A stretch of DNA of 64,000 nt from Streptomyces flavochromogenes (GTDB lineage Bacteria > Actinomycetota > Actinomycetes > Streptomycetales > Streptomycetaceae), in NCBI RefSeq assembly GCF_000717595.1, contig NZ_JNZO01000029.1, positions 34,798 through 98,797 of the forward strand. The letters run 5' to 3'. A program made the position numbers and the translations under genes. Each line of letters starts with the position of its first letter. Position 1 is the first letter of the stretch. Under the pieces are notes generated by a model. It searched no databases and was not told the DNA's origin. It saw nothing but the letters and a program-made list of their open reading frames with translations. Shown piece by piece: positions 33,929 through 43,365 of the stretch.

Positions 33929-34432
33929 ATGACCACTTCCAACGTCGTTTCCTCGGCTCGCAGCGCCTCTCCGCTGGGAACTCTCACGGTGATCCCGTGG
34001 TCCAGCGAGCCCTCCGCCGATTCGGCCGGTACGCCGTTTCTCATGGCGTATTCGCTCGGCGACGGCCGGGACGGGCCGGAGGCGGGTCAGCAGGCCATGC
34101 GGACCGCCCTGGAGGGCATGGGCCTCTCCGTCGGCGACCGGCTCTTCGATCTGGACAAGGACGCCGGGATCACCGCCTCGCTGCTCGTCGAGGGCGGCTC
34201 CGCCGTGCTCAACCTGCCGTTCCTGAAGGTGCAGTGCCCGGTGCCCGACGAGTGGCAGGAGGCGGCCCGCGAGCGCGGCCAGGTCTATCTGATCTGTTCC
34301 GTGCGGCCGTGGCCCGAGGCGGTCCCCGGGCAGCCGGTCGACGAGGCGCGGCTGCGGGCGTTCGTCTCCGACGAGGAGATGCTCAAGGACAGCGCCCACG
34401 TGCTGATGCCCGTCCGGCGTTTGCAGGGCTGA
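33929..34432 (+). CDS. DUF5949-like conserved protein
   Basis: A 167-residue soluble protein with LGTLTVIPWSSEP, TPFLMAYSLGDGRDGPEA, VQCPVPDEWQEAA and SVRPWPEAVPGQPV, a pattern I associate with the streptomycete DUF5949 family (function unknown). The start is placed at ATG 33929, where the conserved-looking sequence begins. It is divergent from melC1 and 19 nt upstream of the VKOR gene, so it may be the first gene of that operon. Confidence 0.65.
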   Translation: MTTSNVVSSARSASPLGTLTVIPWSSEPSADSAGTPFLMAYSLGDGRDGPEAGQQAMRTALEGMGLSVGDRLFDLDKDAGITASLLVEGGSAVLNLPFLKVQCPVPDEWQEAARERGQVYLICSVRPWPEAVPGQPVDEARLRAFVSDEEMLKDSAHVLMPVRRLQG

Positions 34433-34451
34433 GCGGGAAGGGGGTCGCGTC

Positions 34452-35105
34452 ATGGCGACGGTGAACGTACGGGGCGGGGTGCCGGAGCAGCGGCAGGAGC
34501 GGGAGGAGTCCGCGCGGGAGACCGCGGGGACGATCGGCGGGAGCCGGGCCCTCGCCTGGATGCTGATGATCACCGGGGCGGCGGGCGTGCTGTCCGGCTG
34601 GGTGATCACGATCGACAAGTTCAAGCTGCTCGAGGACCCGGGCTTCCAGCCCGGGTGCAGCCTCAACCCGGTCGTGTCCTGCGGCAACATCATGAAGAGC
34701 GAGCAGGCGGGGGTCTTCGGCTTCCCCAACCCGATGCTCGGGCTCGTCACGTACGCCGTCGTCGTCGCCCTCGGTGCCGGGCTCCTCGCCGGGGCCCGCT
34801 ACCGGGGCTGGCTCTGGCTCGGCCTCAACGCCGGCATGCTCTTCGGCGTCGGATTCTGCACCTGGCTGATGTACCAGTCGCTGTACGAGATCAACGCGCT
34901 CTGTCTGTGGTGCTGCCTGGCCTGGGTCGCCACCATCGTCATGTTCTGGTACGTCACCGCGCACAACGTCCGGCACGAGGTGATCCCCGCTCCCGCGGGT
35001 GTGCGGACCTTCCTCGGCGAGTTCACCTTCGCCCTGCCCGTCCTGCACATCGGGATCATCGGGATGCTGATCCTGACCCGATGGTGGGAATTCTGGACGA
35101 GCTGA
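34452..35105 (+). CDS. Vitamin K epoxide reductase family protein
   Basis: A 217-residue membrane protein that reoxidises a disulfide-forming partner at the expense of quinone. It has five or so helices, the loop cysteines C69 and C77 (GCSLNPVVSCGN) and the active-site CLWC (C151, C154). There is no fused thioredoxin domain, so a separate DsbA-like partner is needed. GGAAGGGGG precedes the ATG. The GH26-like gene starts 1 nt after its stop. A natural use would be oxidising secreted two-cysteine proteins such as the chaplins (inference). Confidence 0.9.
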   Translation: MATVNVRGGVPEQRQEREESARETAGTIGGSRALAWMLMITGAAGVLSGWVITIDKFKLLEDPGFQPGCSLNPVVSCGNIMKSEQAGVFGFPNPMLGLVTYAVVVALGAGLLAGARYRGWLWLGLNAGMLFGVGFCTWLMYQSLYEINALCLWCCLAWVATIVMFWYVTAHNVRHEVIPAPAGVRTFLGEFTFALPVLHIGIIGMLILTRWWEFWTS

Positions 35106-35106
35106 C

Positions 35107-36129
35107 GTGAGACGTCTCCCTCCCTGGCCGCGTGCCGCACTCGTCGTGCTGCTCGCGGCCGTTCTCGTGCTCCTGGTGCCGTACGACCGGATCGCGCCCG
35201 GCGACCGGCACGCCGGGACCCGGGCGGCGCCCGAGGCGGATCCGGCGCCGCTGCCCGGGGTGCCGTCCGGTTTCTTCACCGGCTCCGACGAGGCCGGTGT
35301 GCGCCGGATCGCCCAGGCGCAGGCCTGGCTCGGCGGAGGGGCGCTGACCGTCGGGCACACCTATCTGCCGGGCGACCGCTGGTCCAACATCGAGGGTCAT
35401 CCGGCGCTCTTCGCGCCCTGGGCGCGCTGGAAGGAGGCGCGGCCGGGACGTCTCTTCGTGCTGAACGTGCCGATGATGGACCGCAGCGAGGCGGGGCTGC
35501 CGGACGCCGAGGTGCGGGCGGGGCTGCGGAGCGGCGCGGCGGGCGCCTTCGACGGGCACTTCCGGACGCTGGGGGAGCGGCTGGTGGAGCACGGCCTCGG
35601 GGACGCGGTCCTGGTGCTCGGCTGGGAGATGAACGGCACCACGTACAGCCATCGCTGCGGGCCGGACCCGGAGGCCTGGAAGGCGTACTGGCGCCGGGTC
35701 GTCGAGGTGCTCCGGGGGGTGGCGGGGCAGCGGTTCCGCTTCGACTTCACCCCGAGTCGGGGGCGGGACGCCGTGGAGTGGCCGCGCTGCTACCCGGGGG
35801 ACGACGTCGTCGACATCATCGGGATGGACGCGTACGACCAGCCCGAGGGGCTCTCCTTCGAGGACCAGGTGGCCGAGGAGTACGGGCTCGAACATCACGT
35901 GCGGTTCGCGGCGGCGCACGGCAAGCCGGTCTCGTACCCGGAGTGGGGGCTCTTCCGCAACGGGGACAACCCGGCGTACGTGCGGGGGATGCTGGACTGG
36001 TTCGCGGTCCACCGGCCCGTCTACCAGACGGTCACCGACTACTGCCCGCACGGGGTGTGGGGGTGCGCCGACAATCCCGAGTCGGCGCGGGTGGTCAGGA
36101 AGGCGCTGGGAGGTCCGGCCGGTCCGTGA
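35107..36129 (+). CDS. GH26-like glycoside hydrolase, membrane-anchored or secreted
   Basis: A 340-residue paralogue of the catalytic part of the protein at 15696, lacking the repeat tail. An N-terminal hydrophobic stretch (AALVVLLAAVLVLLVPY) acts as signal or anchor. The catalytic candidates are kept: E174 in WEMNGT and E279 in [22 protein letters not shown] is also shared. The GTG start is coupled to the VKOR gene. The substrate is not known. Confidence 0.8.
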   Translation: MRRLPPWPRAALVVLLAAVLVLLVPYDRIAPGDRHAGTRAAPEADPAPLPGVPSGFFTGSDEAGVRRIAQAQAWLGGGALTVGHTYLPGDRWSNIEGHPALFAPWARWKEARPGRLFVLNVPMMDRSEAGLPDAEVRAGLRSGAAGAFDGHFRTLGERLVEHGLGDAVLVLGWEMNGTTYSHRCGPDPEAWKAYWRRVVEVLRGVAGQRFRFDFTPSRGRDAVEWPRCYPGDDVVDIIGMDAYDQPEGLSFEDQVAEEYGLEHHVRFAAAHGKPVSYPEWGLFRNGDNPAYVRGMLDWFAVHRPVYQTVTDYCPHGVWGCADNPESARVVRKALGGPAGP

Positions 36130-36168
36130 GCGGGCCGGCCGTTCCCGTGTCCCTTCCCGGTGTCCGGG

Positions 36169-36870
36169 TCAGGCGTGCTGGTAGGCCACCAGCGAGATGC
36201 CGACGTAGTGGACGATGAAGGCGGCCAGCGTCAGCGAGTGGAAGACCTCGTGGAAACCGAACCAGCGCGGTGAGGGATTCGGGCGCTTCATTCCGTAGAT
36301 GACGCCGCCCGCGCTGTAGAGCAGTCCGCCGACGACGACGAGGACGAGGACGGCGATGCCGCCCGCGCGCATGAAGTCGGGCAGGAAGAAGACGGCGGCC
36401 CAGCCCATCGCGATGTAGCAGGGCGTGTACAGCCAGCGCGGGGCGCCGACCCAGAAGACCCGGAAGGCGATGCCGGCGAGTGCCGCCGCCCAGACCGCCC
36501 ACATGAGCGGGCGGCCGGTGGAGTCGGGGAGCAGCAGCAGGGTGAGCGGGGTGTAGGTGCCCGCGATGATCAGGAAGATGTTGGCGTGGTCGAGGCGCCG
36601 GAGGACGGCCTCGCCGCGCGGGCCCCAGTTGCCGCGGTGGTACAGCGCGCTGATGCCGAAGAGCAGGCAGGCGGTGAGGACGTAGATCCCGCAGGCGACG
36701 CGGGCGCGGGGCGAGTCGGAGAGGGCGACCAGGACCAGGCCGGCGACGATCACGGCCGGGAACATGCCGGCGTGCAGCCAGCCTCTGAGCCGGGGCTTCA
36801 GCGGGAGCGACGGGGCCTGCCCGATCGGATCCGGCTCGATCGGGGTCACTTCCGGCGTGGCTGCAGTCAT
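36169..36870 (-). CDS. Hemolysin III/YqfA (PAQR-like) membrane protein
   Basis: A 233-residue seven-helix protein with the family motifs: ISALYHR (Ser/His), LDHANIFLIIAGTYTP (Asp) and FGFHEVFHSL (two His), which form a metal site in PAQR relatives. Function in bacteria is not settled. The ATG at 36870 directly precedes a Pro-rich cytoplasmic leader. It is convergent with the GH26-like gene; I see no clear hairpin in the 39-bp gap. Confidence 0.9.
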   Translation of the reverse strand: MTAATPEVTPIEPDPIGQAPSLPLKPRLRGWLHAGMFPAVIVAGLVLVALSDSPRARVACGIYVLTACLLFGISALYHRGNWGPRGEAVLRRLDHANIFLIIAGTYTPLTLLLLPDSTGRPLMWAVWAAALAGIAFRVFWVGAPRWLYTPCYIAMGWAAVFFLPDFMRAGGIAVLVLVVVGGLLYSAGGVIYGMKRPNPSPRWFGFHEVFHSLTLAAFIVHYVGISLVAYQHA

Positions 36871-37066
36871 GGAACGGAATCGTACCTACGGCCCCGTAGG
36901 TCGCGAATATGAGTGGCGATGCTCACGTGTGCGCGCCCCTGGACATATGGGCGGATCCGTCGGATGATCAAATGAGTGCGGTCGGCACCGGATGAGCAGC
37001 TACGAAGCATCCGGGTCGCAGCCCCCACGGGGCACACACCTAAAAATCCCTCTACAAGGAGCAATC

Positions 37067-38890
37067 GTGGCGCGCGACAACGCGGCTCCCCAGACCCTTC
37101 CGACCCAGCACCAGGAGCTCGTCTCCTGGGTGAACGAGATCGCGGAGATCACCCAGCCGGACAACATCGTCTGGTGCGACGGCTCCGAGGCCGAGTACGA
37201 CCGCCTGGCCGAGGAACTCGTCGCCAAGGGAACCTTCACCAAGCTCGACCCGGTGAAGCGCCCGAACTCGTACTACGCCGCCTCCGACCCGACCGACGTC
37301 GCGCGCGTCGAGGACCGGACCTTCATCTGCTCCGAGAAGGAGGAGGACGCGGGCCCGACCAACCACTGGAAGGCCCCGGCGGAGATGAAGGAGATCTTCG
37401 CGGGCGAGAAGGGCATCTTCCGCGGCTCGATGCGTGGCCGCACCATGTACGTCGTGCCCTTCTGCATGGGCCCGGTCGGCTCCCCGCTCTCCGCCATCGG
37501 CGTCGAGATCACCGACTCCGCGTACGTCGCCGTCTCCATGCGCACCATGACCCGCATGGGACAGGCCGTCCTCGACGAGCTCGGCACCGACGGCTTCTTC
37601 GTCAAGGCCATCCACACCCTCGGCGCCCCCCTGGAGGAGGGCCAGGAGGACGTGCCGTGGCCCTGTAACTCCACCAAGTACATCTCGCACTTCCCCGAGA
37701 GCCGCGAGATCTGGTCGTACGGCTCCGGCTACGGCGGCAACGCCCTGCTCGGCAAGAAGTGCTACGCGCTCCGCATCGCCTCCGTCATGGCGCGTGACGA
37801 GGGCTGGCTCGCCGAGCACATGCTGATCCTGAAGCTCACCCCGCCGCAGGGCGAGGCGAAGTACGTCGCCGCGGCCTTCCCGTCCGCCTGCGGCAAGACC
37901 AACCTGGCCATGCTGGAGCCCACGATCTCCGGCTGGACCGTCGAGACCATCGGCGACGACATCGCCTGGATGCGTTTCGGCGAGGACGGTCGCCTCTACG
38001 CGATCAACCCCGAGGCCGGCTTCTTCGGCGTCGCGCCCGGCACCGGCGAGCACACCAACGCCAACGCCATGAAGACCCTCTGGGGCAACTCCGTCTTCAC
38101 CAACGTCGCCCTCACCGACGACAACGACGTGTGGTGGGAGGGGATGACCGAGACGGCCCCCGCGCACCTCACGGACTGGAAGGGCAACGACTGGACGCCG
38201 GAGTCGGAGACTCCGGCCGCCCACCCGAACGCCCGCTTCACCGTCCCGGCCGGGCAGTGCCCGACGATCGCCCCCGAGTGGGAGGACACCAAGGGCGTCC
38301 CGATCTCGGCGATCCTGTTCGGTGGCCGCCGCGCCTCCGCGGTTCCGCTGGTGACCGAGTCCTTCGACTGGAACCACGGTGTCTTCCTCGGCGCGAACGT
38401 CGCCTCCGAGAAGACCGCCGCCGCCGAGGGCAAGGTCGGCGAGCTGCGCCGCGACCCGTTCGCCATGCTGCCGTTCTGCGGCTACAACATGGGCGACTAC
38501 ATGGCCCACTGGGTCAAGGTCGGTGCCACCGCCGACGCGGCGAAGCTGCCGAAGATCTACTACGTGAACTGGTTCCGCAAGAACGACGCGGGCAAGTTCG
38601 TCTGGCCCGGCTTCGGCGAGAACAGCCGCGTCCTCAAGTGGATCGTCGAGCGCCTGGACGGCAAGGCCGAGGGCGTCGAGACCCCGATCGGCATCCTGCC
38701 GACCGCGGAGTCCCTCGACACCGAGGGCCTCGACCTGCCGGCCGAGGACCTGGAGTTCCTCCTCAAGGTCGACCGTGACGTGTGGCGCGAGGAGGCCGCC
38801 CTCGTCCCCGACCACCTCAACACCTTCGGCGACCACACGCCGAAGGAGCTGTGGGACGAGTACCGCGCGCTGGTCGAGCGCCTGGGCTGA
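37067..38890 (+). CDS. pckG: Phosphoenolpyruvate carboxykinase (GTP)
   Basis: Converts oxaloacetate and GTP to PEP and CO2 at the start of gluconeogenesis. The 607-residue protein has the GTP-PEPCK signatures: the P-loop-like [15 protein letters not shown] (C275 is the mobile active-site cysteine), [21 protein letters not shown], the early [13 protein letters not shown] and a late [14 protein letters not shown] 37067 has AAGGAG 5 nt upstream; the frame runs further left through untranslated sequence. It is monocistronic, ending at a strong hairpin. Confidence 0.97.
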   Translation: MARDNAAPQTLPTQHQELVSWVNEIAEITQPDNIVWCDGSEAEYDRLAEELVAKGTFTKLDPVKRPNSYYAASDPTDVARVEDRTFICSEKEEDAGPTNHWKAPAEMKEIFAGEKGIFRGSMRGRTMYVVPFCMGPVGSPLSAIGVEITDSAYVAVSMRTMTRMGQAVLDELGTDGFFVKAIHTLGAPLEEGQEDVPWPCNSTKYISHFPESREIWSYGSGYGGNALLGKKCYALRIASVMARDEGWLAEHMLILKLTPPQGEAKYVAAAFPSACGKTNLAMLEPTISGWTVETIGDDIAWMRFGEDGRLYAINPEAGFFGVAPGTGEHTNANAMKTLWGNSVFTNVALTDDNDVWWEGMTETAPAHLTDWKGNDWTPESETPAAHPNARFTVPAGQCPTIAPEWEDTKGVPISAILFGGRRASAVPLVTESFDWNHGVFLGANVASEKTAAAEGKVGELRRDPFAMLPFCGYNMGDYMAHWVKVGATADAAKLPKIYYVNWFRKNDAGKFVWPGFGENSRVLKWIVERLDGKAEGVETPIGILPTAESLDTEGLDLPAEDLEFLLKVDRDVWREEAALVPDHLNTFGDHTPKELWDEYRALVERLG

Positions 38891-38970
38891 TCCCGCACCG
38901 CAGACTCGTGGTGGGTTGCCCCGAGAAACCGCCCTGACCAGTGGGGTCACGACGGCCCACCACGACGCAA

Positions 38971-39006
38971 CCGGCCCCCGGAGCCCCCTCAGGCTCCGGG
39001 GGCCGG
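38971..39006. terminator. Terminator after PEPCK
   Basis: A perfect 15-bp stem (38971-38985 and 38992-39006) with a CCCTCA loop, between convergent genes. Confidence 0.86.
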
Positions 39007-39028
39007 CGCATGTCCGCCGACGTTCGGG

Positions 39029-39943
39029 TCAGAGGATCGGCTGGCCGGCCTCGACCGTCGCGATCGCCTTGCGGCAGGCGTCGCGGAAGCTCTCGAAACG
39101 CCCCTCCGACTGGTTCCAGGTGGCCGCGCGGGCGGAACGGGAGGACGAGTCGCCGAAGAGGCTCTCGCGCAGCTCCGTGGTCAGCTCCAGCTGGGCGCCC
39201 TTGGCGAGCATCGTGCGGTTGCACGGGTTGGTCACGTGGCTGCCGTTGAAGTCGCCGAGCGTGGCGGAGTACCGGGAGTCGTAGGCGTCGACAGCCTGGA
39301 AGCCCGCGTTCCTGATCTCCGTCACCAGGGCCGTGCGGAATTCGGCGTGCAGACCACCGACGACGGCGACACCACGGTCTCCGGTCGCCGGGAAGCTGGA
39401 CGTGGGCAGCTTCAGCTGGTCGAACTGGCAGCCGTGCAGGGACAGCACGTTGAGGTGGCTCGCCGCCGTCGACAGGGCGACGTGGTCGTCGCAGTTCTTC
39501 GAGGTGACGTGCAGGGCGCGGTTCCCGGAGGAGAGCAGGCCCTCGAACATGAAGTAGTCGTGCACGGTCGGCAGGATCGCGGCGCCCGCGGCGTCGCTCG
39601 GGCTGTAACCGGCGATGCCCAGACACAGCTCGCTCGTGCCGATCTCGATGCCGCCGCCGTGCAGCGCGAGGATCGCGGTGCGCGGGAAGTCGTACTTCTC
39701 GGTCATCTTGAGGTCGAACTGCTGATGGCGGCGGTAGCGACGGCTGTACGAGGTGCCCTCGACCAGGTTCGTGTCCTTGTAGAGGGCGGTGTTCGAGGCG
39801 TACTCGATCGGGTCCTCGGCCGTGGCGGCGACGGCCGGGGCCGCGGCGGCGAGCTGGGACAGGATCGGGCCTCCCACCGTGGCCGCGGCGGCCAGGGCGG
39901 TCAGAACGGTACGGCGGGAGGTGGTGCGTTCGGGATAGGTCAT
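39029..39943 (-). CDS. Poly-gamma-glutamate hydrolase family protein
   Basis: A 304-residue secreted protein of the PghP/DUF867 family, which cuts poly-gamma-glutamate. It has a twin-arginine leader (TSRRTVLTALAAAA) and the zinc-type motif AILALHGGGIEIGTSEL (His and Glu), and later VGGLHAEFRTALV. Export through Tat suggests a folded metalloenzyme. It lies at the end of the TelA gene group on the same strand but 17 nt downstream of it, so cotranscription is possible. Confidence 0.82.
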   Translation of the reverse strand: MTYPERTTSRRTVLTALAAAATVGGPILSQLAAAAPAVAATAEDPIEYASNTALYKDTNLVEGTSYSRRYRRHQQFDLKMTEKYDFPRTAILALHGGGIEIGTSELCLGIAGYSPSDAAGAAILPTVHDYFMFEGLLSSGNRALHVTSKNCDDHVALSTAASHLNVLSLHGCQFDQLKLPTSSFPATGDRGVAVVGGLHAEFRTALVTEIRNAGFQAVDAYDSRYSATLGDFNGSHVTNPCNRTMLAKGAQLELTTELRESLFGDSSSRSARAATWNQSEGRFESFRDACRKAIATVEAGQPIL

Positions 39944-39960
39944 GCGCGGAATTTAACCGA

Positions 39961-40563
39961 TCATCCGTCGCGCCCTTCCACGTACCTGGTGTGGATCTCC
40001 TGCCGGACGGCCTCCGCCTCCCTGAGGGCGCCGGCGATCGCCGTGGCCTCCTCGTGGAGCGCCGCCAGCTGGCGTTCGAGGTGGTGCTCCGGCTGCTCCG
40101 TGCCCGGGGTGAACCGGGACCACCAGCGGGTCCGTACGAAGGTGTCGACGGCCTCCGGGATGTCCTGGCGGACCGCGCGGGCCAGCACGTGCAGGTGCTC
40201 CGGGTCGGTGACCCAGCCCGGTGCGAGCAGGGCCTCGACGAGGGTGTCGAGCGCCGTGAGCCGCTCGCGCGCCGCGGGCGGCAGCTCCGCCTCCGCCAGG
40301 TACGCGCGCAGCCTCGCGAAGTCGGCCCGCAGCCCGTCGAGCCGGTACCCCTCCTCGGCGAACTCCGGGGTCGCCGGCCGGTCCGGCGGGGCGATCAGGG
40401 CCCCCGCCGCGTACAGACCGCCGACCACGGCGGGCCACAGGGCGCCCGCGGCCCCGGTGAGGGCGATGCCGACCCCGGCCAGACCGCAGACGGAGCCCAG
40501 GAGGTTCTTGCGGGACTCGGCGTACCGGAATAGGGCGTTCCAGGGTCTCTCACTGGTAGCCAC
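39961..40563 (-). CDS. Membrane protein of the TelA/VWA operon
   Basis: A 200-residue protein with two adjacent helices near the N-terminus (LLGSVCGLAGVGIALTGAAG, LWPAVVGGLYAAGALIA) followed by a long alpha-helical cytosolic part with heptad-like Leu/Ala spacing and many Glu/Arg. GTG 40563 follows GAGGAGATCC, and lies 14 nt inside the end of the VWA gene, so the two are coupled. I recognise no named domain. Last gene of the four-gene unit. Confidence 0.72.
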   Translation of the reverse strand: MATSERPWNALFRYAESRKNLLGSVCGLAGVGIALTGAAGALWPAVVGGLYAAGALIAPPDRPATPEFAEEGYRLDGLRADFARLRAYLAEAELPPAARERLTALDTLVEALLAPGWVTDPEHLHVLARAVRQDIPEAVDTFVRTRWWSRFTPGTEQPEHHLERQLAALHEEATAIAGALREAEAVRQEIHTRYVEGRDG

Positions 40564-42151
40564 GGATCTCCTCGAAGGCACCGTCCAGCGACCCCTGGTC
40601 GGCGTCGAAGAGCTTGCCGCCGGTCAGGCCCGCGATGTGGTCGAGCTCGCCGCGGTCGGAGTCCCCGAACAGGATCGGGAAGACCGGCGTGCGCTTCTGC
40701 TCGGCGGACAGGGAACCGTGGAATGTCTCGAACGCGGTGGCCGGGTCGCCGTCGGTGTTCTCCCCGTCCGTCATGAGGACGATCGACGTGAACACGTCAC
40801 CGCGGGACCTCCCGAGGAAGCGGTACGCCTCCTGGACGCTGGAGTAGATCGCGGTGCCGCCGAAGGCCGAGAGCCTCTGCGCGTCGCCCTTGATCGCGTC
40901 GAGCGCCGCCTGCGGCGAGGCCGGGTCGACCGTGTGCGTACGGACCTCGTCCTGCTTCACGGCGGAACCGAAGGGCATCAGGGTGACCTCCTCCCGGTCC
41001 CGGAAGTCACGGGTCAGCTCGGCCAGGGCCTTCTTGAGGCGTTCGAGCCGCTCACCGCCCATCGAACCCGAGGTGTCGAGCACGTACACCGTGCGGGACG
41101 GCCTGCGCAGGGTGTTGTCGTAGGCGTCGAGCAGCTCGTCCGCCACCTTCCGGCTGCCGGGGAACGGCAGCTCGCGCCGCTGATCCCGGGCGAGCGCCGG
41201 GGCCGGGGCGACCCCGGGGACGACGGGACGGCGCAGGGTCGCCTCCGTGATGCGGCCCTGGACCTCGGGGGTGCGCAGGTACGTGGTCAGCCGGCCGGCC
41301 GCCTCCTTAGCCTCCGGGCGGGCGGAGGTGAGCAGGGTCAGCGGGTAGTCGGCGGTGACGACACCGTCGGTCGGCCGGATCACCGTCAGCTCACCGGACC
41401 GGAACGAGGACAGCAGCACCGACTCGTAGTTGACGAGCGCGTCGACGTCGGTGCGGCGGGCGAACGCGGTGGCCAGCCAGCCGGAGGAGCCCGAGGTCAG
41501 CTTCTGGCCGGTGAAGAACTCCTTCAGCCGCGGGGTGGCCTCGGCGACGTCCCGCTCGGTGAGGGCGGACTGGGCGCCCGAGAGGCCGGAGGCGACCGAG
41601 ACCAGCGCGGAGAGGCCCGAGTTGGAGCGCATCGGGTCGGTCATGCCGTACGTCAGCTTCCCGTCGGCGACCGCCCGGTGCAGCTGCGACCAGGTGACCT
41701 TCGCCGGGTCCCAGCCGAGCCGGGCGACGGCCGCAGGACGTACGCCGAGGGCGACGGGCGAGGCCATGACCGGCGTCTCGCCGGTGATCTTCCTCGCGGT
41801 GTCGGGCCGGAGTCGCAGGTAGTCGTTGGAGGAGAGCCAGACGGCGTCGTAGGCCTTCTCGGCCGTGCCGGAGGCGATCTGCTCGACGGCGTCCAGGGTG
41901 CCGGTGTAGGTGAGGCGGACGTCGACGCCGGTCGGCGTCCGTGCCGCCCGCAGGACGGGCTCCATGTCGGAGAGTTCGGAGGAGGCGAGGACGCGGAGGG
42001 TGCCGGGCCGGACGGGCAGGCGCGGCCCGTCGTCCTGCCCGGTGTGGTCACCGGACGCGCAGGAGCTGCCGGTCGCGGTGACGAGCAGGGCGAGGGCGAG
42101 CCCGGCGACGGTGCGCGAGAGCGAACGGGTGCGTCGCGTACGGGTCGTCAC
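40550..42151 (-). CDS. Secreted solute-binding/VWA fusion protein (probable lipoprotein)
   Basis: A 533-residue protein. The leader ends in a cysteine (TATGSSCASG), a weak lipobox. The first part (about 45-310) is a type II periplasmic-binding fold (AVWLSSNDYLRLRPDTARK, DPMRSNSGLSALVSVAS, DVDALVNYESVLL), as in molybdate/phosphate-type binders. The second (about 350-533) is a von Willebrand A domain with a complete MIDAS: DTSGSMGG, the FGGTAIYSS Thr and LMTDGENTDGD. No ABC permease or ATPase lies nearby. The ATG overlaps the telA stop by 4 nt. Confidence 0.85.
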   Translation of the reverse strand: MTTRTRRTRSLSRTVAGLALALLVTATGSSCASGDHTGQDDGPRLPVRPGTLRVLASSELSDMEPVLRAARTPTGVDVRLTYTGTLDAVEQIASGTAEKAYDAVWLSSNDYLRLRPDTARKITGETPVMASPVALGVRPAAVARLGWDPAKVTWSQLHRAVADGKLTYGMTDPMRSNSGLSALVSVASGLSGAQSALTERDVAEATPRLKEFFTGQKLTSGSSGWLATAFARRTDVDALVNYESVLLSSFRSGELTVIRPTDGVVTADYPLTLLTSARPEAKEAAGRLTTYLRTPEVQGRITEATLRRPVVPGVAPAPALARDQRRELPFPGSRKVADELLDAYDNTLRRPSRTVYVLDTSGSMGGERLERLKKALAELTRDFRDREEVTLMPFGSAVKQDEVRTHTVDPASPQAALDAIKGDAQRLSAFGGTAIYSSVQEAYRFLGRSRGDVFTSIVLMTDGENTDGDPATAFETFHGSLSAEQKRTPVFPILFGDSDRGELDHIAGLTGGKLFDADQGSLDGAFEEIRGYQ

Positions 42152-43365
42152 GCGAGGTCACCACCCTCGGGCGCGCCGGTGCGGCGGCTGCGCGCCAGAT
42201 GGGCACTGGCCTCCTGGAGTTCGGCGGTCAGCGACTCGACCGTCGCCGCCATCGACTCCGTCGCCCGCACCTTGTACGTGTCGATGGCGTCGAGCGTCCG
42301 GTAGATCTGCCGGAACGCCGTGCGGAGCGTCTCCGCGCCCACCGCCGGGTCCGCCGCGATCCGCTGGATCTCGCCCGCCTGGGTGGCCAGCATCTCGGCG
42401 TTGCCGCGGATCAGGTCCTCGGTCGTCGAGCGCAGCGCGTCCACCTGTTCGGTGACCTTCCGCTGGTGCTCGAGGGCCGACGCCAGCATCACCGCGATCC
42501 GCAGCGCCGACACGGTCGTCGTCGCCGCCCGGTCCACACCCTTGATCAGTTCGTCGTTGTTCCGGCGGACCACGTCCATCGCCAGATACCCCTGGGCGCA
42601 GACGGCGAGTTGGGTCAGCAGGTCCTGGTGCTTCCGGCGGACCGGGAAGAGGACGTCCGCGCGCAGCGCGTCCGCCTGGGCCGGGTCGGCCGTCGTGGCG
42701 ATGCGCCGCTCCACGGCCGCGTCCAGCGCGTCGGTGAGCACCGCGTACTCCTGGAGCTTGCCCATGGTCTCCCAGAGCCGGGCCCGCTCCGTCTGCAACG
42801 CGGCGTTGTCGCGGCGCAGTTCGTCCTGGCCGCCGCGCAGGGATCCGACGATCCGGTTCAGCGTGGCCTGCGAGGAGGCGTACCTGGCGACGTGGTCACG
42901 GAGCCTGTTGCCGCCCGGGAGCTTCGAGAGCAGCCCCTTGAGGCCCTTGCCGGGGGTGTCGCGGGGGTCCAGGTCCGTGATCGTGCGCCGGAGTTCGACG
43001 AGGGACGAGCCGACCCGGGACCGGGCGTCGCCGCCGGATCCGGAGTCGAGCGAGCGGATCGTACGGTCGAGCATCCGGTTCGACTGCTGGGCGGCGGAGC
43101 GCATCTCGCCCGCGCCGAGTCCGGCGATCTCGCCGACGCGGCCCGCGAACTCGGGGGAGCGCGGGTCGAGTCCCTCGATCGATCCGACGTACTCGGCGGC
43201 CCGCCGGGACAGCTCCGTACGGGTGGCCTCGTCGATCGGCACCAGGCCGGAGGCCTGCTCGGCGCGGACCGGCGGCACGGGCTCGGGCGGGGTGAGGACC
43301 AGCGGGGTGTCGTGCTCGGGAGGTGTCAGGGCCATCGTCCTTCTCGGATCCTCGGGCGTGGTCAT
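42148..43365 (-). CDS. TelA-family (toxic anion resistance) protein
   Basis: A 405-residue soluble, mostly helical protein with the TelA pattern: EYVGSIEGLDPRSPEFAGRV, a mid LPGGNRLRDHVARYASSQATLNRIVGSL, and long coiled-coil segments. TelA proteins are linked to tellurite and other stress resistance, but their biochemical role is unclear. The ATG overlaps the upstream solute-binding gene by 4 nt (ATGA), and its own stop overlaps the VWA gene the same way, so the three proteins are made in step. Confidence 0.88.
   Translation of the reverse strand: MTTPEDPRRTMALTPPEHDTPLVLTPPEPVPPVRAEQASGLVPIDEATRTELSRRAAEYVGSIEGLDPRSPEFAGRVGEIAGLGAGEMRSAAQQSNRMLDRTIRSLDSGSGGDARSRVGSSLVELRRTITDLDPRDTPGKGLKGLLSKLPGGNRLRDHVARYASSQATLNRIVGSLRGGQDELRRDNAALQTERARLWETMGKLQEYAVLTDALDAAVERRIATTADPAQADALRADVLFPVRRKHQDLLTQLAVCAQGYLAMDVVRRNNDELIKGVDRAATTTVSALRIAVMLASALEHQRKVTEQVDALRSTTEDLIRGNAEMLATQAGEIQRIAADPAVGAETLRTAFRQIYRTLDAIDTYKVRATESMAATVESLTAELQEASAHLARSRRTGAPEGGDLA

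Noticed and set aside
37052..38950. 632-codon antisense frame over PEPCK
   Set aside because: Shadow of a strongly conserved gene on the other strand; residues are low-complexity Val/Leu/Gly/Asp.
39236..42304. 1022-codon plus-strand frame opposite the TelA/VWA operon
   Set aside because: Spans several real minus-strand genes and their junctions, with no ribosome binding site or domain.
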